Shown piece after piece: positions 8,398 to 16,402 of a stretch of DNA of 64,000 bases (position 1 is the first letter of the stretch; each line of letters begins with the position of its first letter). The DNA is taken from NCBI GenBank assembly GCA_018381235.1, contig JAGZSF010000014.1, forward strand, positions 1-64,000, written 5' to 3'. Both the position numbers and the translations under genes were made by a program. Source of the stretch: Collinsella sp. Its GTDB lineage: Bacteria > Actinomycetota > Coriobacteriia > Coriobacteriales > Coriobacteriaceae. Under the pieces are notes generated by a model. The model saw only the letters and a list, made by a program, of their open reading frames with translations, searched no databases and was not told the origin of the DNA.

Positions 8398-9501
8398 ATG
8401 TCCAAGCCGCGTCGTCGTAAGCAGAAAAAGCAGGTTAAGCCCGAGCTCAAGCTCAGGCAGTTTGCCGCTACCGAGCTTTCCGACCAGCTTGCCGCCCTTC
8501 CCTGCGCCGCCGACCTGCCGCGCTTTATGGTCGACACGGTCGCCGGCGCCTATGCCCCCGCCGATGCCGAGCTCATGATCGAGGGCTTTGGCGCCGCGGT
8601 CACACGCCCGGTCACGCTGCGCGCCAACACGCTCAAGGCAACCGCCGAGGACATCACTGCGGCGCTCGATGCCGCCGGCATCGCCCACTACCCCGTCGCC
8701 TGGTACCCAGACGCCTTTATCCTGCCCGAGGCCCAGGTTTCCGATCTGTGGGATCTCGACATCTACCGCGACGGCAAGATCTACCTACAGAGCCTGTCGT
8801 CCATGATGCCTCCTTTGGTGCTGGGCGCCCAGGCCGGCGAGGACATCCTGGATATGTGTGCGGCCCCCGGCGGCAAGACGACGCAGATCGCCGCCCTCAC
8901 CCAGGGACAGGCACACCTTACCGCCTGCGAGATGAGCATTCCCCGCGCCGAAAAGCTCGAGGCCAACTTGGGTCGCCAGGGCGCAAAAAACGTGCCCGTC
9001 ATGCGCATTGACGCACGCGAGCTTGACGAGTTCTTCCGCTTTGACCGTATCCTGCTCGACGCCCCCTGCACCGGCACGGGCACCGTCATCAGCGGCAACG
9101 AAAAGAGCTTGCGCGGCCTCACCGAGCAGCTGCTCGTCAAGTGCGCCCGCTCGCAGCGCGCGCTTCTGGACCGCGCCATGGGGGCCCTCAAACCGGGCGG
9201 CACGCTGGTCTATTCGACGTGTTCGATTTTGCCGCAGGAAAACGAGGATGCCCTGCAAGAGGCCCTCGACAAGCACATGGACTGCGAGCTCATCCCCCTC
9301 AACGGCACGCCGAGCGAAAGCGAAGCACGCCGCGCCCAGGATGCCGGCGACAAGCCGCATATCGAGTGCAACGCCCTTACCGAAGCCATTGCCGCGGGTC
9401 AGGTATCGGCCATCACCAACGGCATGCCCGGCACGCTCACCATTCCGCCCAGTCGCGACTTTGAAGGCTTCTATATCGCCCTGGTCCGAAAACGCAGCTA
9501 G
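8398..9501 (+). CDS. RsmB/RsmF-family (NOL1/NOP2/sun) rRNA cytosine-C5 methyltransferase
   Basis: A 367-residue S-adenosylmethionine-dependent RNA methyltransferase, expected to make 5-methylcytosine in rRNA. Seen: a basic N-terminal tail (RRRKQKKQ), RPVTLRANTLK, the SAM-binding DMCAAPGGKTTQ, DAPCTGTGT with the catalytic-loop Cys, and STCSILPQENE with the second Cys. The C terminus ends in PSRDFEGFYIALVRK, the usual family ending. The RNA-binding PUA-like extension of full-length RsmF is absent, so the exact target cytosine is uncertain. Start ATG 8398 follows a GGAAGGAAAG purine stretch. The upstream repeat block leaves unclear whether it has its own promoter. Confidence 0.9.
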   Translation: MSKPRRRKQKKQVKPELKLRQFAATELSDQLAALPCAADLPRFMVDTVAGAYAPADAELMIEGFGAAVTRPVTLRANTLKATAEDITAALDAAGIAHYPVAWYPDAFILPEAQVSDLWDLDIYRDGKIYLQSLSSMMPPLVLGAQAGEDILDMCAAPGGKTTQIAALTQGQAHLTACEMSIPRAEKLEANLGRQGAKNVPVMRIDARELDEFFRFDRILLDAPCTGTGTVISGNEKSLRGLTEQLLVKCARSQRALLDRAMGALKPGGTLVYSTCSILPQENEDALQEALDKHMDCELIPLNGTPSESEARRAQDAGDKPHIECNALTEAIAAGQVSAITNGMPGTLTIPPSRDFEGFYIALVRKRS

Positions 9502-9525
9502 CGCACGGATTCAAAACTCAACAAG

Positions 9526-9696
9526 CTATCGCCGTGCGCACTTGTCCTGCTGGTCACGGTGCTGTTTAAGTGCCTCGCGTTCTTTGCGCTCGGCCTTTTT
9601 GCCCTTAATGGCCGTGACCACAAAGTAGATGACCGCGGCGGCAACGATTGCAGCCACACACAGGCCAATCGAGCCAAACATTGCTGTCAATTCCAT
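9526..9696 (-). CDS. Small single-pass membrane protein (56 aa)
   Basis: Positions 9526-9696 encode MELTAMFGSIGLC followed by a hydrophobic helix (VAAIVAAAVIYFVVTAI) and a charged tail (GKKAERKERE and QHRDQQDKCARR), ending at TAG. Upstream of the ATG, AGAGAGGTG lies 7 bases away, a good ribosome site. One helix with a basic cytoplasmic tail is typical of small membrane-associated regulatory proteins, but no family is recognised. It is convergent with the methyltransferase gene and ends 24 bases from it. The remaining intergenic stretch 9697-9887 holds no other visible feature. Confidence 0.6.
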   Translation of the reverse strand: MELTAMFGSIGLCVAAIVAAAVIYFVVTAIKGKKAERKEREALKQHRDQQDKCARR

Positions 9697-9887
9697 ACCG
9701 CGTCACCTCTCTTTTAAACGGGACTTTCAAGATAGCACCTCGATACCCGCCACCACAGCTCCTTCACGTTCGCCGGCCCTTCGGTCTAACGGATGGCGCG
9801 GCGGGGAAAAATCAACTCGTCAAACGATTTAGCATTCGCAATTCCGGCTGCATAGCGCCGGCCGTCATCACATAGAATCGAGCCTCC

Positions 9888-10979
9888 ATGGATACCCTCA
9901 ACGATCTAAATGAGCGCGTCGACGCCTTCGTCGGCACCAGCTCCTTCGACACGCCTGCCGCGGCAAACGACCAAGCCCCCATCGATGTGCCCGCCGAGGT
10001 TCACGAGGACATCGTCGCCTCGGTCGATTTCTCCGAGGTCGAGCTCGCAGACGAGTTCACCGAGCCCCAGGTAGCCGTGACCCCCAACGGACTGCTCCCC
10101 ATGGAGCCGCTGCCCATCGACGGGCGTCTGCGCAAGGCGGCCCTTCGCATGCCCGACGAGATCGAGGAGGCCAGCGGCTTTACGCTCTTCGGCCGACGCA
10201 TCAAGTCGCTCATTTACACCACCGATGTCGCGGTTATCCGCAACTCCAATGCCGATGCTGTCTTTGCCGTTTACCCCTTCACGCCGCAGCCGGCCATTAC
10301 GCAGGCGCTGCTGACCGTCGCCGAGTGCCCGGTCTTTGTAGGTGTGGGCGGCGGAACTACGACCGGTAAGCGCTCCGTGCAGATGGCAGCCGTCTCCGAG
10401 ATGCAGGGCGCGGCGGGCTGCGTGGTCAACTCCCCCGCCACTGCCGAGATGGTCGAGCACATCACCAACATCGCCGACATCCCCGTCATCGCCACGGTCG
10501 TACGTTGCGACGATGATGCGCATGCCAAAGTGCGCGCCGGAGCCAAGATTCTCAACATCGCCGCCGGCAAAAACACACCCCAGGTCCTGCGTGAACTGCG
10601 CGAGCACTATCCCAACCTGCCGCTCATCGCGCCGGGCGGCAAGACGCCCGAGAGCATCCGTGAGACCATCGCCGCCGGCGCCAACGCTATCATCTGGACG
10701 CCGCCTTCGGCACAGCAGCTACAGACCGACATGATGCAGCGTTATCGCAAGATGAAGGAAGAAGCCACACCTGTCATCTCGCGCGACGATGTGCCCATTA
10801 TCGACCAGGTCGCCGCCGCCGAGGTCAGCCAGGTCGAGAACATGAATCCCGATGTGCCGATTCCCGACGAAGTCATCGAGCGCGTCGCTTCGATCCACGA
10901 GCGCGTCGAGGAGCATCGCGCCAATCGCGGCCTCAAGCCATCACTGCACGGCTTCTTCTTCCGCGGAAAGAAACGCTAG
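9888..10979 (+). CDS. TIM-barrel protein of unknown function
   Basis: A 363-residue protein. The first 75 residues are acidic and probably disordered. The middle (about 95-285) shows alternating strands and helices with a glycine-rich VGVGGGTTTGKR loop, AAGCVVNSP, IPVIATVV, AGAKILNIAAG, LPLIAPGGKTPESI and AGANAIIWTPP. This pattern resembles phosphate-binding TIM barrels such as 2-keto-3-deoxy-6-phosphogluconate aldolase or ThiG, including the late PGGK phosphate-type loop. A charged helical tail ends in RGKKR. Coriobacterial homologues are, as far as I recall, annotated only as hydrolase or hypothetical. No catalytic lysine can be assigned confidently. The start at ATG 9888 has a weak ribosome site. 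Confidence 0.7.
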   Translation: MDTLNDLNERVDAFVGTSSFDTPAAANDQAPIDVPAEVHEDIVASVDFSEVELADEFTEPQVAVTPNGLLPMEPLPIDGRLRKAALRMPDEIEEASGFTLFGRRIKSLIYTTDVAVIRNSNADAVFAVYPFTPQPAITQALLTVAECPVFVGVGGGTTTGKRSVQMAAVSEMQGAAGCVVNSPATAEMVEHITNIADIPVIATVVRCDDDAHAKVRAGAKILNIAAGKNTPQVLRELREHYPNLPLIAPGGKTPESIRETIAAGANAIIWTPPSAQQLQTDMMQRYRKMKEEATPVISRDDVPIIDQVAAAEVSQVENMNPDVPIPDEVIERVASIHERVEEHRANRGLKPSLHGFFFRGKKR

Positions 10980-10991
10980 CCGCAACAGCAA

Positions 10992-11069
10992 GGCCCGCCC
11001 CACAAACTGAACTGCCTCCCATTTCTTGGACATGAGAAATGGGAGGCAGTTCAGTTTGTGGGGCGGGCC
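10992..11069. terminator. 35-bp perfect hairpin between convergent genes
   Basis: Arms 10992-11026 and 11035-11069 are perfectly complementary over 35 bp with an 8-base loop, and TTTT follows on the plus strand (11071-11074). It lies between the convergent TIM-barrel and degV genes and probably ends both transcripts. The stem is far longer than a normal intrinsic terminator. Confidence 0.8.
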
Positions 11070-11110
11070 GTTTTCGCTTGAACAAACATGCAGCGACGTG
11101 ATGGGGCAAA

Positions 11111-12001
11111 TTAATCCACGCGCTTGTCGCCCATAAAGAAGAGCGCCACCGTACCAGGTCCGGTATGCGAGCCAATCAGAGTACCGATGTCATTGATCTC
11201 AATCTTGCCTTTAAGCTGCGGAACCTGTTCCTCAATCAGCGCCGCAACTGCCTCGGCATCCTCGCGGCACGCCGAGTGCGACATGATGCACTTACCCGAA
11301 TAATCCGCACCGTCCTGCACGTGTGCCATCATGGTCTTAGCCATCTCGGAAATCGCGCGCTTCTTAGTGCGAATCTTCTCACGTGGCGACAGCTTGCCGT
11401 CGCAATCGACCGTCATAAGCGGGCAAATCTTAAGCGCCGTGCCGATGATCGCGCTCGCAGCCGAAATGCGACCGCCTCGTAGGTAGCTCGACAGATCGGT
11501 CGAGAAGAACCAGTGGTGCAGGTTGAGTTTGTGCTCCTCGATCCAAGCAGCCGTCTCGTCGAGTGAAGCCCCGCTATCGCGCACGTCGGCGGCATATTCC
11601 AGCAACAGACCAAAGCCCGAAGACGCCCCCAGCGAATCGATGACGCGCACCTTGCCGCCCTCGGGATAGCGATCCGCAAGCATCTGCGCCGCGACGCAGG
11701 CCGATCCATACGTGCCCGAAATACCCGACGACAACGTCAGGTGCAGCACGTCTTTACCCTCGGCAACAAACGGCTCCCAAAACTCCTCGTACTCACCCAC
11801 GCTCACCTGAGACGTCTTGGGCATGGCGGCCGCGGCAATCTGGGCAAAAAACTTGTCCGGTGTAATCGACTGATACAGATCGTCCGTATAGACAACATCG
11901 TCGATCTCGTAATGAAAACACACGACAGGGATATTGCGCGACGCAAAGAACTCACGGGTTCGGTCGGCGGCGGATTCACAGGTCAGGACAAAATCACTCA
12001 T
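11111..12001 (-). CDS. DegV family fatty-acid-binding protein
   Basis: A 296-residue DegV protein. Family members bind fatty acids and, in Gram-positives with FakA, feed exogenous fatty acids to phosphorylation as FakB. Seen: N-terminal LTCESAADRT with the conserved Ser/Asp, TSQVSVGEYEEFW (lipid-contact TS and the strand after it), LTLSSGISGTYGS, VIDSLGASSGFG, then LSSYLRGGRIS and a C-terminal IGTLIGSHTGPGTVALFF with the conserved His. The GTLxGxHxGPG motif is the diagnostic ending. ATG 12001 has AAGGAG 6 bases upstream and is preferred over an upstream in-frame start at 12019. No fakA is adjacent, so the lipid role rests on the family. Confidence 0.92.
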   Translation of the reverse strand: MSDFVLTCESAADRTREFFASRNIPVVCFHYEIDDVVYTDDLYQSITPDKFFAQIAAAAMPKTSQVSVGEYEEFWEPFVAEGKDVLHLTLSSGISGTYGSACVAAQMLADRYPEGGKVRVIDSLGASSGFGLLLEYAADVRDSGASLDETAAWIEEHKLNLHHWFFSTDLSSYLRGGRISAASAIIGTALKICPLMTVDCDGKLSPREKIRTKKRAISEMAKTMMAHVQDGADYSGKCIMSHSACREDAEAVAALIEEQVPQLKGKIEINDIGTLIGSHTGPGTVALFFMGDKRVD

Positions 12002-12321
12002 ATGAGGCTCCTTACTCATTGTTGCGCAAATTATCGCACAGTGAGCCTACATGCGGTACATATGTCCACTATTTACCAAATCGAACCAAAAATAGTGAAC
12101 ATCTTTACCACCATCGTCTCCACCGGCCCCACGCATAAATATCTGAGAAAACACCTTCTGTCGTCTCCACCCAACCAACACATCTACCTTCACTAAATCG
12201 ATTTACCAAACCATTCAGCCGACAATTCAGCCGCTGGCGCAAAATCGAAACAAAAGCGGCGCATACTGATAAACGTTTGACGCTGTTTATCAGTTTTACC
12301 AGCCCCATCGGAAGGTGTTTC
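12002..12321. other. Intergenic region between divergent degV and fbp
   Basis: About 320 bases, more AT-rich than its neighbours and holding the promoters of both genes. Two inverted repeats are visible: CACTATTT/AAATAGTG (12067-12074 and 12090-12097), and a perfect 10-bp pair ACTGATAAAC/GTTTATCAGT (12265-12274 and 12285-12294). No gene was found in it. Confidence 0.6.
12265..12294 (+). promoter_or_regulatory. Perfect inverted repeat upstream of fbp
   Basis: ACTGATAAAC, 10 bases, then GTTTATCAGT, ending 27 bases before the fbp start codon and followed by TTTT. It could be a repressor operator or a small attenuator hairpin in the leader. The symmetric arms and central spacing suit a dimeric regulator. 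No regulator gene is adjacent. Confidence 0.5.
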
Positions 12322-14238
12322 ATGGTCGCATTCGATCGCAACCCGCAAGACTTTAAGTATCTGCGCCTGCTGTCGAGACAGTTCCCCACCGAACAATCCG
12401 CATTTACCGAAATTATCAACCTCTCGGCCATCCTCAACCTACCCAAGGGCACCGAGCATTTTATGAGCGACGTGCATGGCGAGTACGAAGCCTTTATGCA
12501 CATCCTCAACAACTGCTCGGGCGTCGTGCGCGAGCATGTCGACGAAATTTTTGGCGACACGCTCTCCTTTGACGAAAAGGGCGAGCTGTGCACGCTCATC
12601 TACTACCCGCGCGAGAAGATCGACCTGATCCGCAGCCAGCGCGAGGACTCGCCAACTTGGTACAAGACGATGCTTGACCAGCTCATCATGGTCGCTCGCT
12701 CGCTTTCAAGCCGCTACACGCGCTCCAAGGTGCGTAAGGCCATCCCGCGCGACTACGCCTATATCATCGACGAGTTGTTGCACACGCACCCGGACGAGAA
12801 CAACTATCGCGTGCGCTATCACGAGCGCATCGTGGAGTCCATCCTGGAGACCGCCAGCGCCGACGACTTTATCGAGTCGCTCGCCTCGCTCATCAAGCGC
12901 CTGGCCGTCGACCACCTGCACCTGGTGGGCGACATCTTCGACCGCGGCGGCGGCGCGGCCAAGATTATGGACCGTCTGCTCACCTACCATTCACTCGACA
13001 TCCAGTGGGGCAACCACGACCTACTGTGGATGGGCGCTGCGGCCGGTGAGCCCGCCTGCATCGCCACGGTGTTGCGCAACAACCTACGCTACGACAACTA
13101 CGAGATCCTGGAGAACGACTACGGCATCTCGCTGCGTGAGCTTGTCGCCTTTGCCGATGCCACCTACACCGCCGGTGAGTCCATCACCCCGCTGATCAAG
13201 GCCATCAACGTGCTGCTCTTTAAGCTCGAGGGCCAGATTATCCAGCGCCACCCCGAGTTCGATATGACCGACCGCCTGTTACTCGACAAGATCGACCACG
13301 ACACCGGCACGGTCACGCTCGCCGACGGCAGCGTGTGGCCGCTCACGACCAACGACTTCCCCACCGTCGACCCGGCGGACCCCTACACGCTCACGTCTCA
13401 GGAGCAGCACATCATCGACAAGCTCGTGTCCGAGTTTGTCACCGCCGATCACCTGCATCGCCATATCGATTTCCTCTACACCCACGGCTCGATGTACAAG
13501 GTCGCCAACGGCAACCTGCTCTTCCACGGCTGCGTTCCACTCAACGAAGACGGCACCTTCAGCAGCATGAACTGCCTGGGCACCTGGCACGCTGGCCGCG
13601 ATTATCTCGATTTTTGCGACCACATCGCCCGCCGCGCGTGGCGCGTGGGCGACCGCGATGCCCTCGACTGGATGTGGTACCTGTGGATTGGCTTCAATTC
13701 ACCCGCCAGCGGACGCCTGGTGCGTACCTTTGAGCGCGCCTATATCGCCGATAAGAGCACCTGGGTCGAGCCGATGGACCCGTACTTTACGCTTACCAAG
13801 TCGCCCTCGGTCTGCGATGATATCATGCGCGAGTTTGGCGTCGCGCCCATGGCATGCTCGCCGACCGGCCACATCATCAACGGCCACACGCCCGTTAAAA
13901 CCACCAAGGGCGAGCAGCCCAGCCGCGCCGAGGGCAAGCTGCTGGTCATCGATGGCGGCTTCTGCCGCGCTTACCATCCCAAGACGGGCATCGCCGGCTA
14001 TACGCTCATCTCGAGCTCGCGCGGCTGCCGCCTCAAGTCGCACCGGGCCTTTACGACGGTTGCCGAGGCACTCACGCGCAACGTGGACATCGAAAGCGAG
14101 ACCAACCGTTTTGACCAAGCGGATCGTCGCCGCATGGTGAGCGACACCGATACTGGCGCCAAGATTCGCAGCCAGATCCAGGATCTGCGCCAGCTGCTCG
14201 ATGCATATAGAAACGGTGCTATCGAAGAGCGCGTCTAG
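12322..14238 (+). CDS. fbp: Class III fructose-1,6-bisphosphatase
   Basis: A 638-residue Firmicutes-type (class III) FBPase that hydrolyses fructose-1,6-bisphosphate in gluconeogenesis. Seen: the metallophosphatase signature in order, SDVHGEYEAF (about residue 50), DHLHLVGDIFDRGGGA (about 198), and QWGNHDLLWMGAAAG (about 228), then HINGHTPVK-type C-terminal motifs (IINGHTPVKTTKGE) and DGGFCRAYHPKTGIAGYTL. Length fits the family. ATG 12322 has GGAAGG 6 bases upstream. The inverted repeat 12265-12294 in its leader suggests specific regulation. It is the only sugar-phosphate enzyme in this stretch; the downstream gtrA gene starts 78 bases later. Confidence 0.97.
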   Translation: MVAFDRNPQDFKYLRLLSRQFPTEQSAFTEIINLSAILNLPKGTEHFMSDVHGEYEAFMHILNNCSGVVREHVDEIFGDTLSFDEKGELCTLIYYPREKIDLIRSQREDSPTWYKTMLDQLIMVARSLSSRYTRSKVRKAIPRDYAYIIDELLHTHPDENNYRVRYHERIVESILETASADDFIESLASLIKRLAVDHLHLVGDIFDRGGGAAKIMDRLLTYHSLDIQWGNHDLLWMGAAAGEPACIATVLRNNLRYDNYEILENDYGISLRELVAFADATYTAGESITPLIKAINVLLFKLEGQIIQRHPEFDMTDRLLLDKIDHDTGTVTLADGSVWPLTTNDFPTVDPADPYTLTSQEQHIIDKLVSEFVTADHLHRHIDFLYTHGSMYKVANGNLLFHGCVPLNEDGTFSSMNCLGTWHAGRDYLDFCDHIARRAWRVGDRDALDWMWYLWIGFNSPASGRLVRTFERAYIADKSTWVEPMDPYFTLTKSPSVCDDIMREFGVAPMACSPTGHIINGHTPVKTTKGEQPSRAEGKLLVIDGGFCRAYHPKTGIAGYTLISSSRGCRLKSHRAFTTVAEALTRNVDIESETNRFDQADRRRMVSDTDTGAKIRSQIQDLRQLLDAYRNGAIEERV

Positions 14239-14316
14239 CCCCACCCGCGGGGATTGGCTAAACTTGCTGAGTTTGTCATCCCCACGGCGTCCCCGCGCCA
14301 CCCTAAGGCAGGTACC

Positions 14317-14712
14317 ATGCAAAAGCTCCTTGCGCAGATCATGAAATTTGGCGTCGTCGGTGTCATTGCCACGGTTATCGACTTTGGCATTATGAATCTG
14401 CTCCACTACGGTCTGGGCCTCAACATCCTAATCGCCAACACCAGCGGCTTTATCATCTCACTCATCTTTAACTACCTCGCAAGCATGAAGTACGTGTTTG
14501 CGCACAAGGAAGGCATGAGCCGCCGCCGCGAGTTCATCATCTTTGTCGTGCTGTCCGTGATCGGTTTGGTGCTCAACGACGGCATCGTGCTGGCGCTCAA
14601 CGCCGGCCTGGGACTCGAGGCCAATATCGCCAAGATCTGCGCCACCGCGCTTGTCATGGTCTACAACTTTGTGACCCGAAAAATCTTCCTGGAGGGCGAC
14701 GAGACAAAATAG
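14317..14712 (+). CDS. GtrA family membrane protein, copy 1
   Basis: A 131-residue polytopic protein with four hydrophobic helices. Seen: the N-terminal FGVVGVIATVIDFGIMNLL helix, GFIISLIFNYLASMKYVF with the conserved N-Y and W/F-K-Y-V-F signature, and a closing VMVYNFVTRKIFLE. GtrA proteins are thought to flip polyprenyl-phosphate-linked sugars for cell-envelope glycosylation. The ATG at 14317 was chosen because it lies just ahead of the first helix with AAGGCAGG upstream; a start at 14254 would add a non-membrane leader with no ribosome site. A second gtrA follows 219 bases later. Confidence 0.88.
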   Translation: MQKLLAQIMKFGVVGVIATVIDFGIMNLLHYGLGLNILIANTSGFIISLIFNYLASMKYVFAHKEGMSRRREFIIFVVLSVIGLVLNDGIVLALNAGLGLEANIAKICATALVMVYNFVTRKIFLEGDETK

Positions 14713-14738
14713 CTCGAAACCCCTGCAGCATTACGGCG

Positions 14739-14778
14739 CCCACGGACGACGCGCACTCAGCGCAGTATCGTCCGTGGG
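14739..14778 (+). terminator. Hairpin after gtrA copy 1
   Basis: CCCACGGACGA (14739-14749) pairs with TCGTCCGTGGG (14768-14778). No strong U-run follows. A second AT-rich hairpin (14797-14806 with 14824-14833, AAATTTTCAA/TTGAAAATTT) follows it before gtrA copy 2. Confidence 0.5.
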
Positions 14779-14931
14779 TGTCGCTCGTTTACGGGCAAAT
14801 TTTCAACGTTTGCGGATTAGCTCTTGAAAATTTGGCGAGTTCATATAGTTCTTGGCAAAGACCTTACGTTTCCCTTGTAAAAGCTCTAAAGTATCCTCTG
14901 CTCGATTCATCAACGCATTGGATGTGATTAC

Positions 14932-15339
14932 GTGCGCAAGGCGCTGGCACAACCTCATACCAAGCAGTTCCTCAAGTTTGCCGTCGTGGGTCTTATCTCC
15001 TTTGGCATCGACTGGGGCATGCTCATTGCGCTCGTCGAGCTGTTCCACCTCGACTTTTTGATGAGCACCACGATCTCGTTTATCACGTCCGTCGTGGTCA
15101 ACTACTGGCTCAGCATGAAGTACGTGTTCGACCACCGCGAAGGCATGAGCCGCAAGCGCGAGTTCACGATCTTCACCATCCTGTCGGTGATCGGCCTGGG
15201 CCTCAACGACCTGTATATGTTTGTGGGCGTCACGTTTTTGAGCATCGGCTACCAGGCCATGAAGGCCATCGCCACGTTCCTCGTCACCTGGTACAACTAC
15301 TTCAGCCGCCGCTTCTTCCTCGAGGGCGCACGGTCGTAG
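14932..15339 (+). CDS. GtrA family membrane protein, copy 2
   Basis: A 135-residue paralogue of the preceding gene with the same four-helix layout: FAVVGLISFGIDWGMLIAL, SFITSVVVNYWLSMKYVFDH, FTILSVIGLGLNDLYMF and a final FLVTWYNYFSRRFFLEG. The shared EGMSR(R/K)REF loop between helices 2 and 3 shows recent common ancestry. The start is GTG 14932; the ribosome site is poor and no ATG gives a better N terminus. Two adjacent GtrA genes may form a hetero-oligomer or serve two envelope glycans; no glycosyltransferase is next to them. Confidence 0.86.
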   Translation: MRKALAQPHTKQFLKFAVVGLISFGIDWGMLIALVELFHLDFLMSTTISFITSVVVNYWLSMKYVFDHREGMSRKREFTIFTILSVIGLGLNDLYMFVGVTFLSIGYQAMKAIATFLVTWYNYFSRRFFLEGARS

Positions 15340-15365
15340 TCGATTCACTATTTGCTTGAATGTAT

Positions 15366-15400
15366 AACCGGTTGGAATTCCCGTTCCAACCGGTTTTTTT
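15366..15400 (+). terminator. Intrinsic terminator after gtrA copy 2
   Basis: AACCGGTTGGAA (15366-15377) pairs perfectly with TTCCAACCGGTT (15384-15395), followed by a T-run. Confidence 0.93.
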
Positions 15401-15438
15401 GTTTGCAGAGAGACCCGGCGACCCAGTCCCATTCGCAT

Positions 15439-15477
15439 GAAAAACGGGCGGTCCGGATGTTGGTCCGAACCGCCCGT
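15439..15477 (-). terminator. Intrinsic terminator of the DUF4430 gene pair
   Basis: Read on the minus strand, arms 15464-15477 and 15444-15457 form a GC-rich stem followed by TTTTT. It closes the two-gene DUF4430 transcript, 22 bases past the stop codon. Confidence 0.9.
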
Positions 15478-15499
15478 CTGGCGCGCTATGTCGGGGCCT

Positions 15500-16402
15500 C
15501 TAGCCCGTTACGTAATACCAAACAACGTCGTCGCCATTGGAGAGAACGTAGTTACTGCAGGCCGTCATGGGCGTTGTGCCGTTGACGGAGTACATCCAGC
15601 CGCTCGTGCCGCCGTACTGTTTCTCGGCCAAACCACCAATCGCGGAGACATACGTACCGTACGACGAGCCATGTGCGTTGACAGAAAGGCCCAGCGCGCA
15701 CAGGGCATCGTAGACGGTAGCGCCTTCGTTAAAGGTAAAGGTGCCACCAGAGGACACAGGATTGCCCACAGAGCTCGATGTGACCGAGACCGTCACCGTA
15801 ACGTAGTTGGACTCCTGCGAGCCGCTCTGGCCGCCCGAGGAGGCGTTTCCACCATTAGAGGATGAGGCTCCATTAGACGACTGGCCACCGCCCGAAGAAG
15901 CACCACCAGACACCTTGGAAGTATCGCCGGCTCCCGTATTCTGGGCAGCGGATTTATCGCCAGACTTCTTGCCGTCCTGGTCCTCGGACTTCTTGCTATC
16001 CGAGTTTTTGTCCGATTCCTTGTCCGAAGACTCGTAATCATCCTTGGCGTCGTTCGAGCCCTTGGACTCATCTTTTGCAGCATCCGAAGATTTGGAATCC
16101 TTGGAACTGGCCTCGCCCGAAGCGGTAGACGAGCCAGACCCATTGTCATCCTTGGAAACGACGCTCTCCCCCGTCACGGTCTGAATGATCCAGTCGATGG
16201 ACCAGGCACCGCTTGTGGAAGGATGGACGAAACCCAGCGAGACGACGATCAGAATGGTGCATGCAGCAGTCAGAACGCCGAGGAGCGCCTTGCGACGAGA
16301 GGTGGACGCCGCCGAAGCGGCGCCCTTTTGCTTTGGATCATCGAGCTGGATAAACGAGGAGTCGGGCTGTTGCCCGCTGGTCTCCTTGGGCTTATCGGGC
16401 AT
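15500..16402 (-). CDS. Membrane-anchored single-DUF4430 protein, putative corrinoid-binding
   Basis: A 300-residue protein. Residues about 36-62 (RRKALLGVLTAACTILIVVSLGF) form an N-terminal signal-anchor. About 115 residues rich in Ser, Lys, Asp and Gly follow as a wall-spanning linker, and the last 105 residues are one DUF4430 domain (TFTFNEGATVYDALCALG, SGWMYSVNG, NGDDVVWYYVTG). DUF4430 resembles the beta-domain of transcobalamin. The ATG at 16402 (AAGGGTG 6 bases upstream) overlaps the last codons of the four-repeat surface gene, so translation is probably coupled and both genes share the cobalamin riboswitch upstream of that gene. I infer a corrinoid-relay role at the outer face of the membrane. 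No transporter is adjacent. Confidence 0.8.
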   Translation of the reverse strand: MPDKPKETSGQQPDSSFIQLDDPKQKGAASAASTSRRKALLGVLTAACTILIVVSLGFVHPSTSGAWSIDWIIQTVTGESVVSKDDNGSGSSTASGEASSKDSKSSDAAKDESKGSNDAKDDYESSDKESDKNSDSKKSEDQDGKKSGDKSAAQNTGAGDTSKVSGGASSGGGQSSNGASSSNGGNASSGGQSGSQESNYVTVTVSVTSSSVGNPVSSGGTFTFNEGATVYDALCALGLSVNAHGSSYGTYVSAIGGLAEKQYGGTSGWMYSVNGTTPMTACSNYVLSNGDDVVWYYVTG

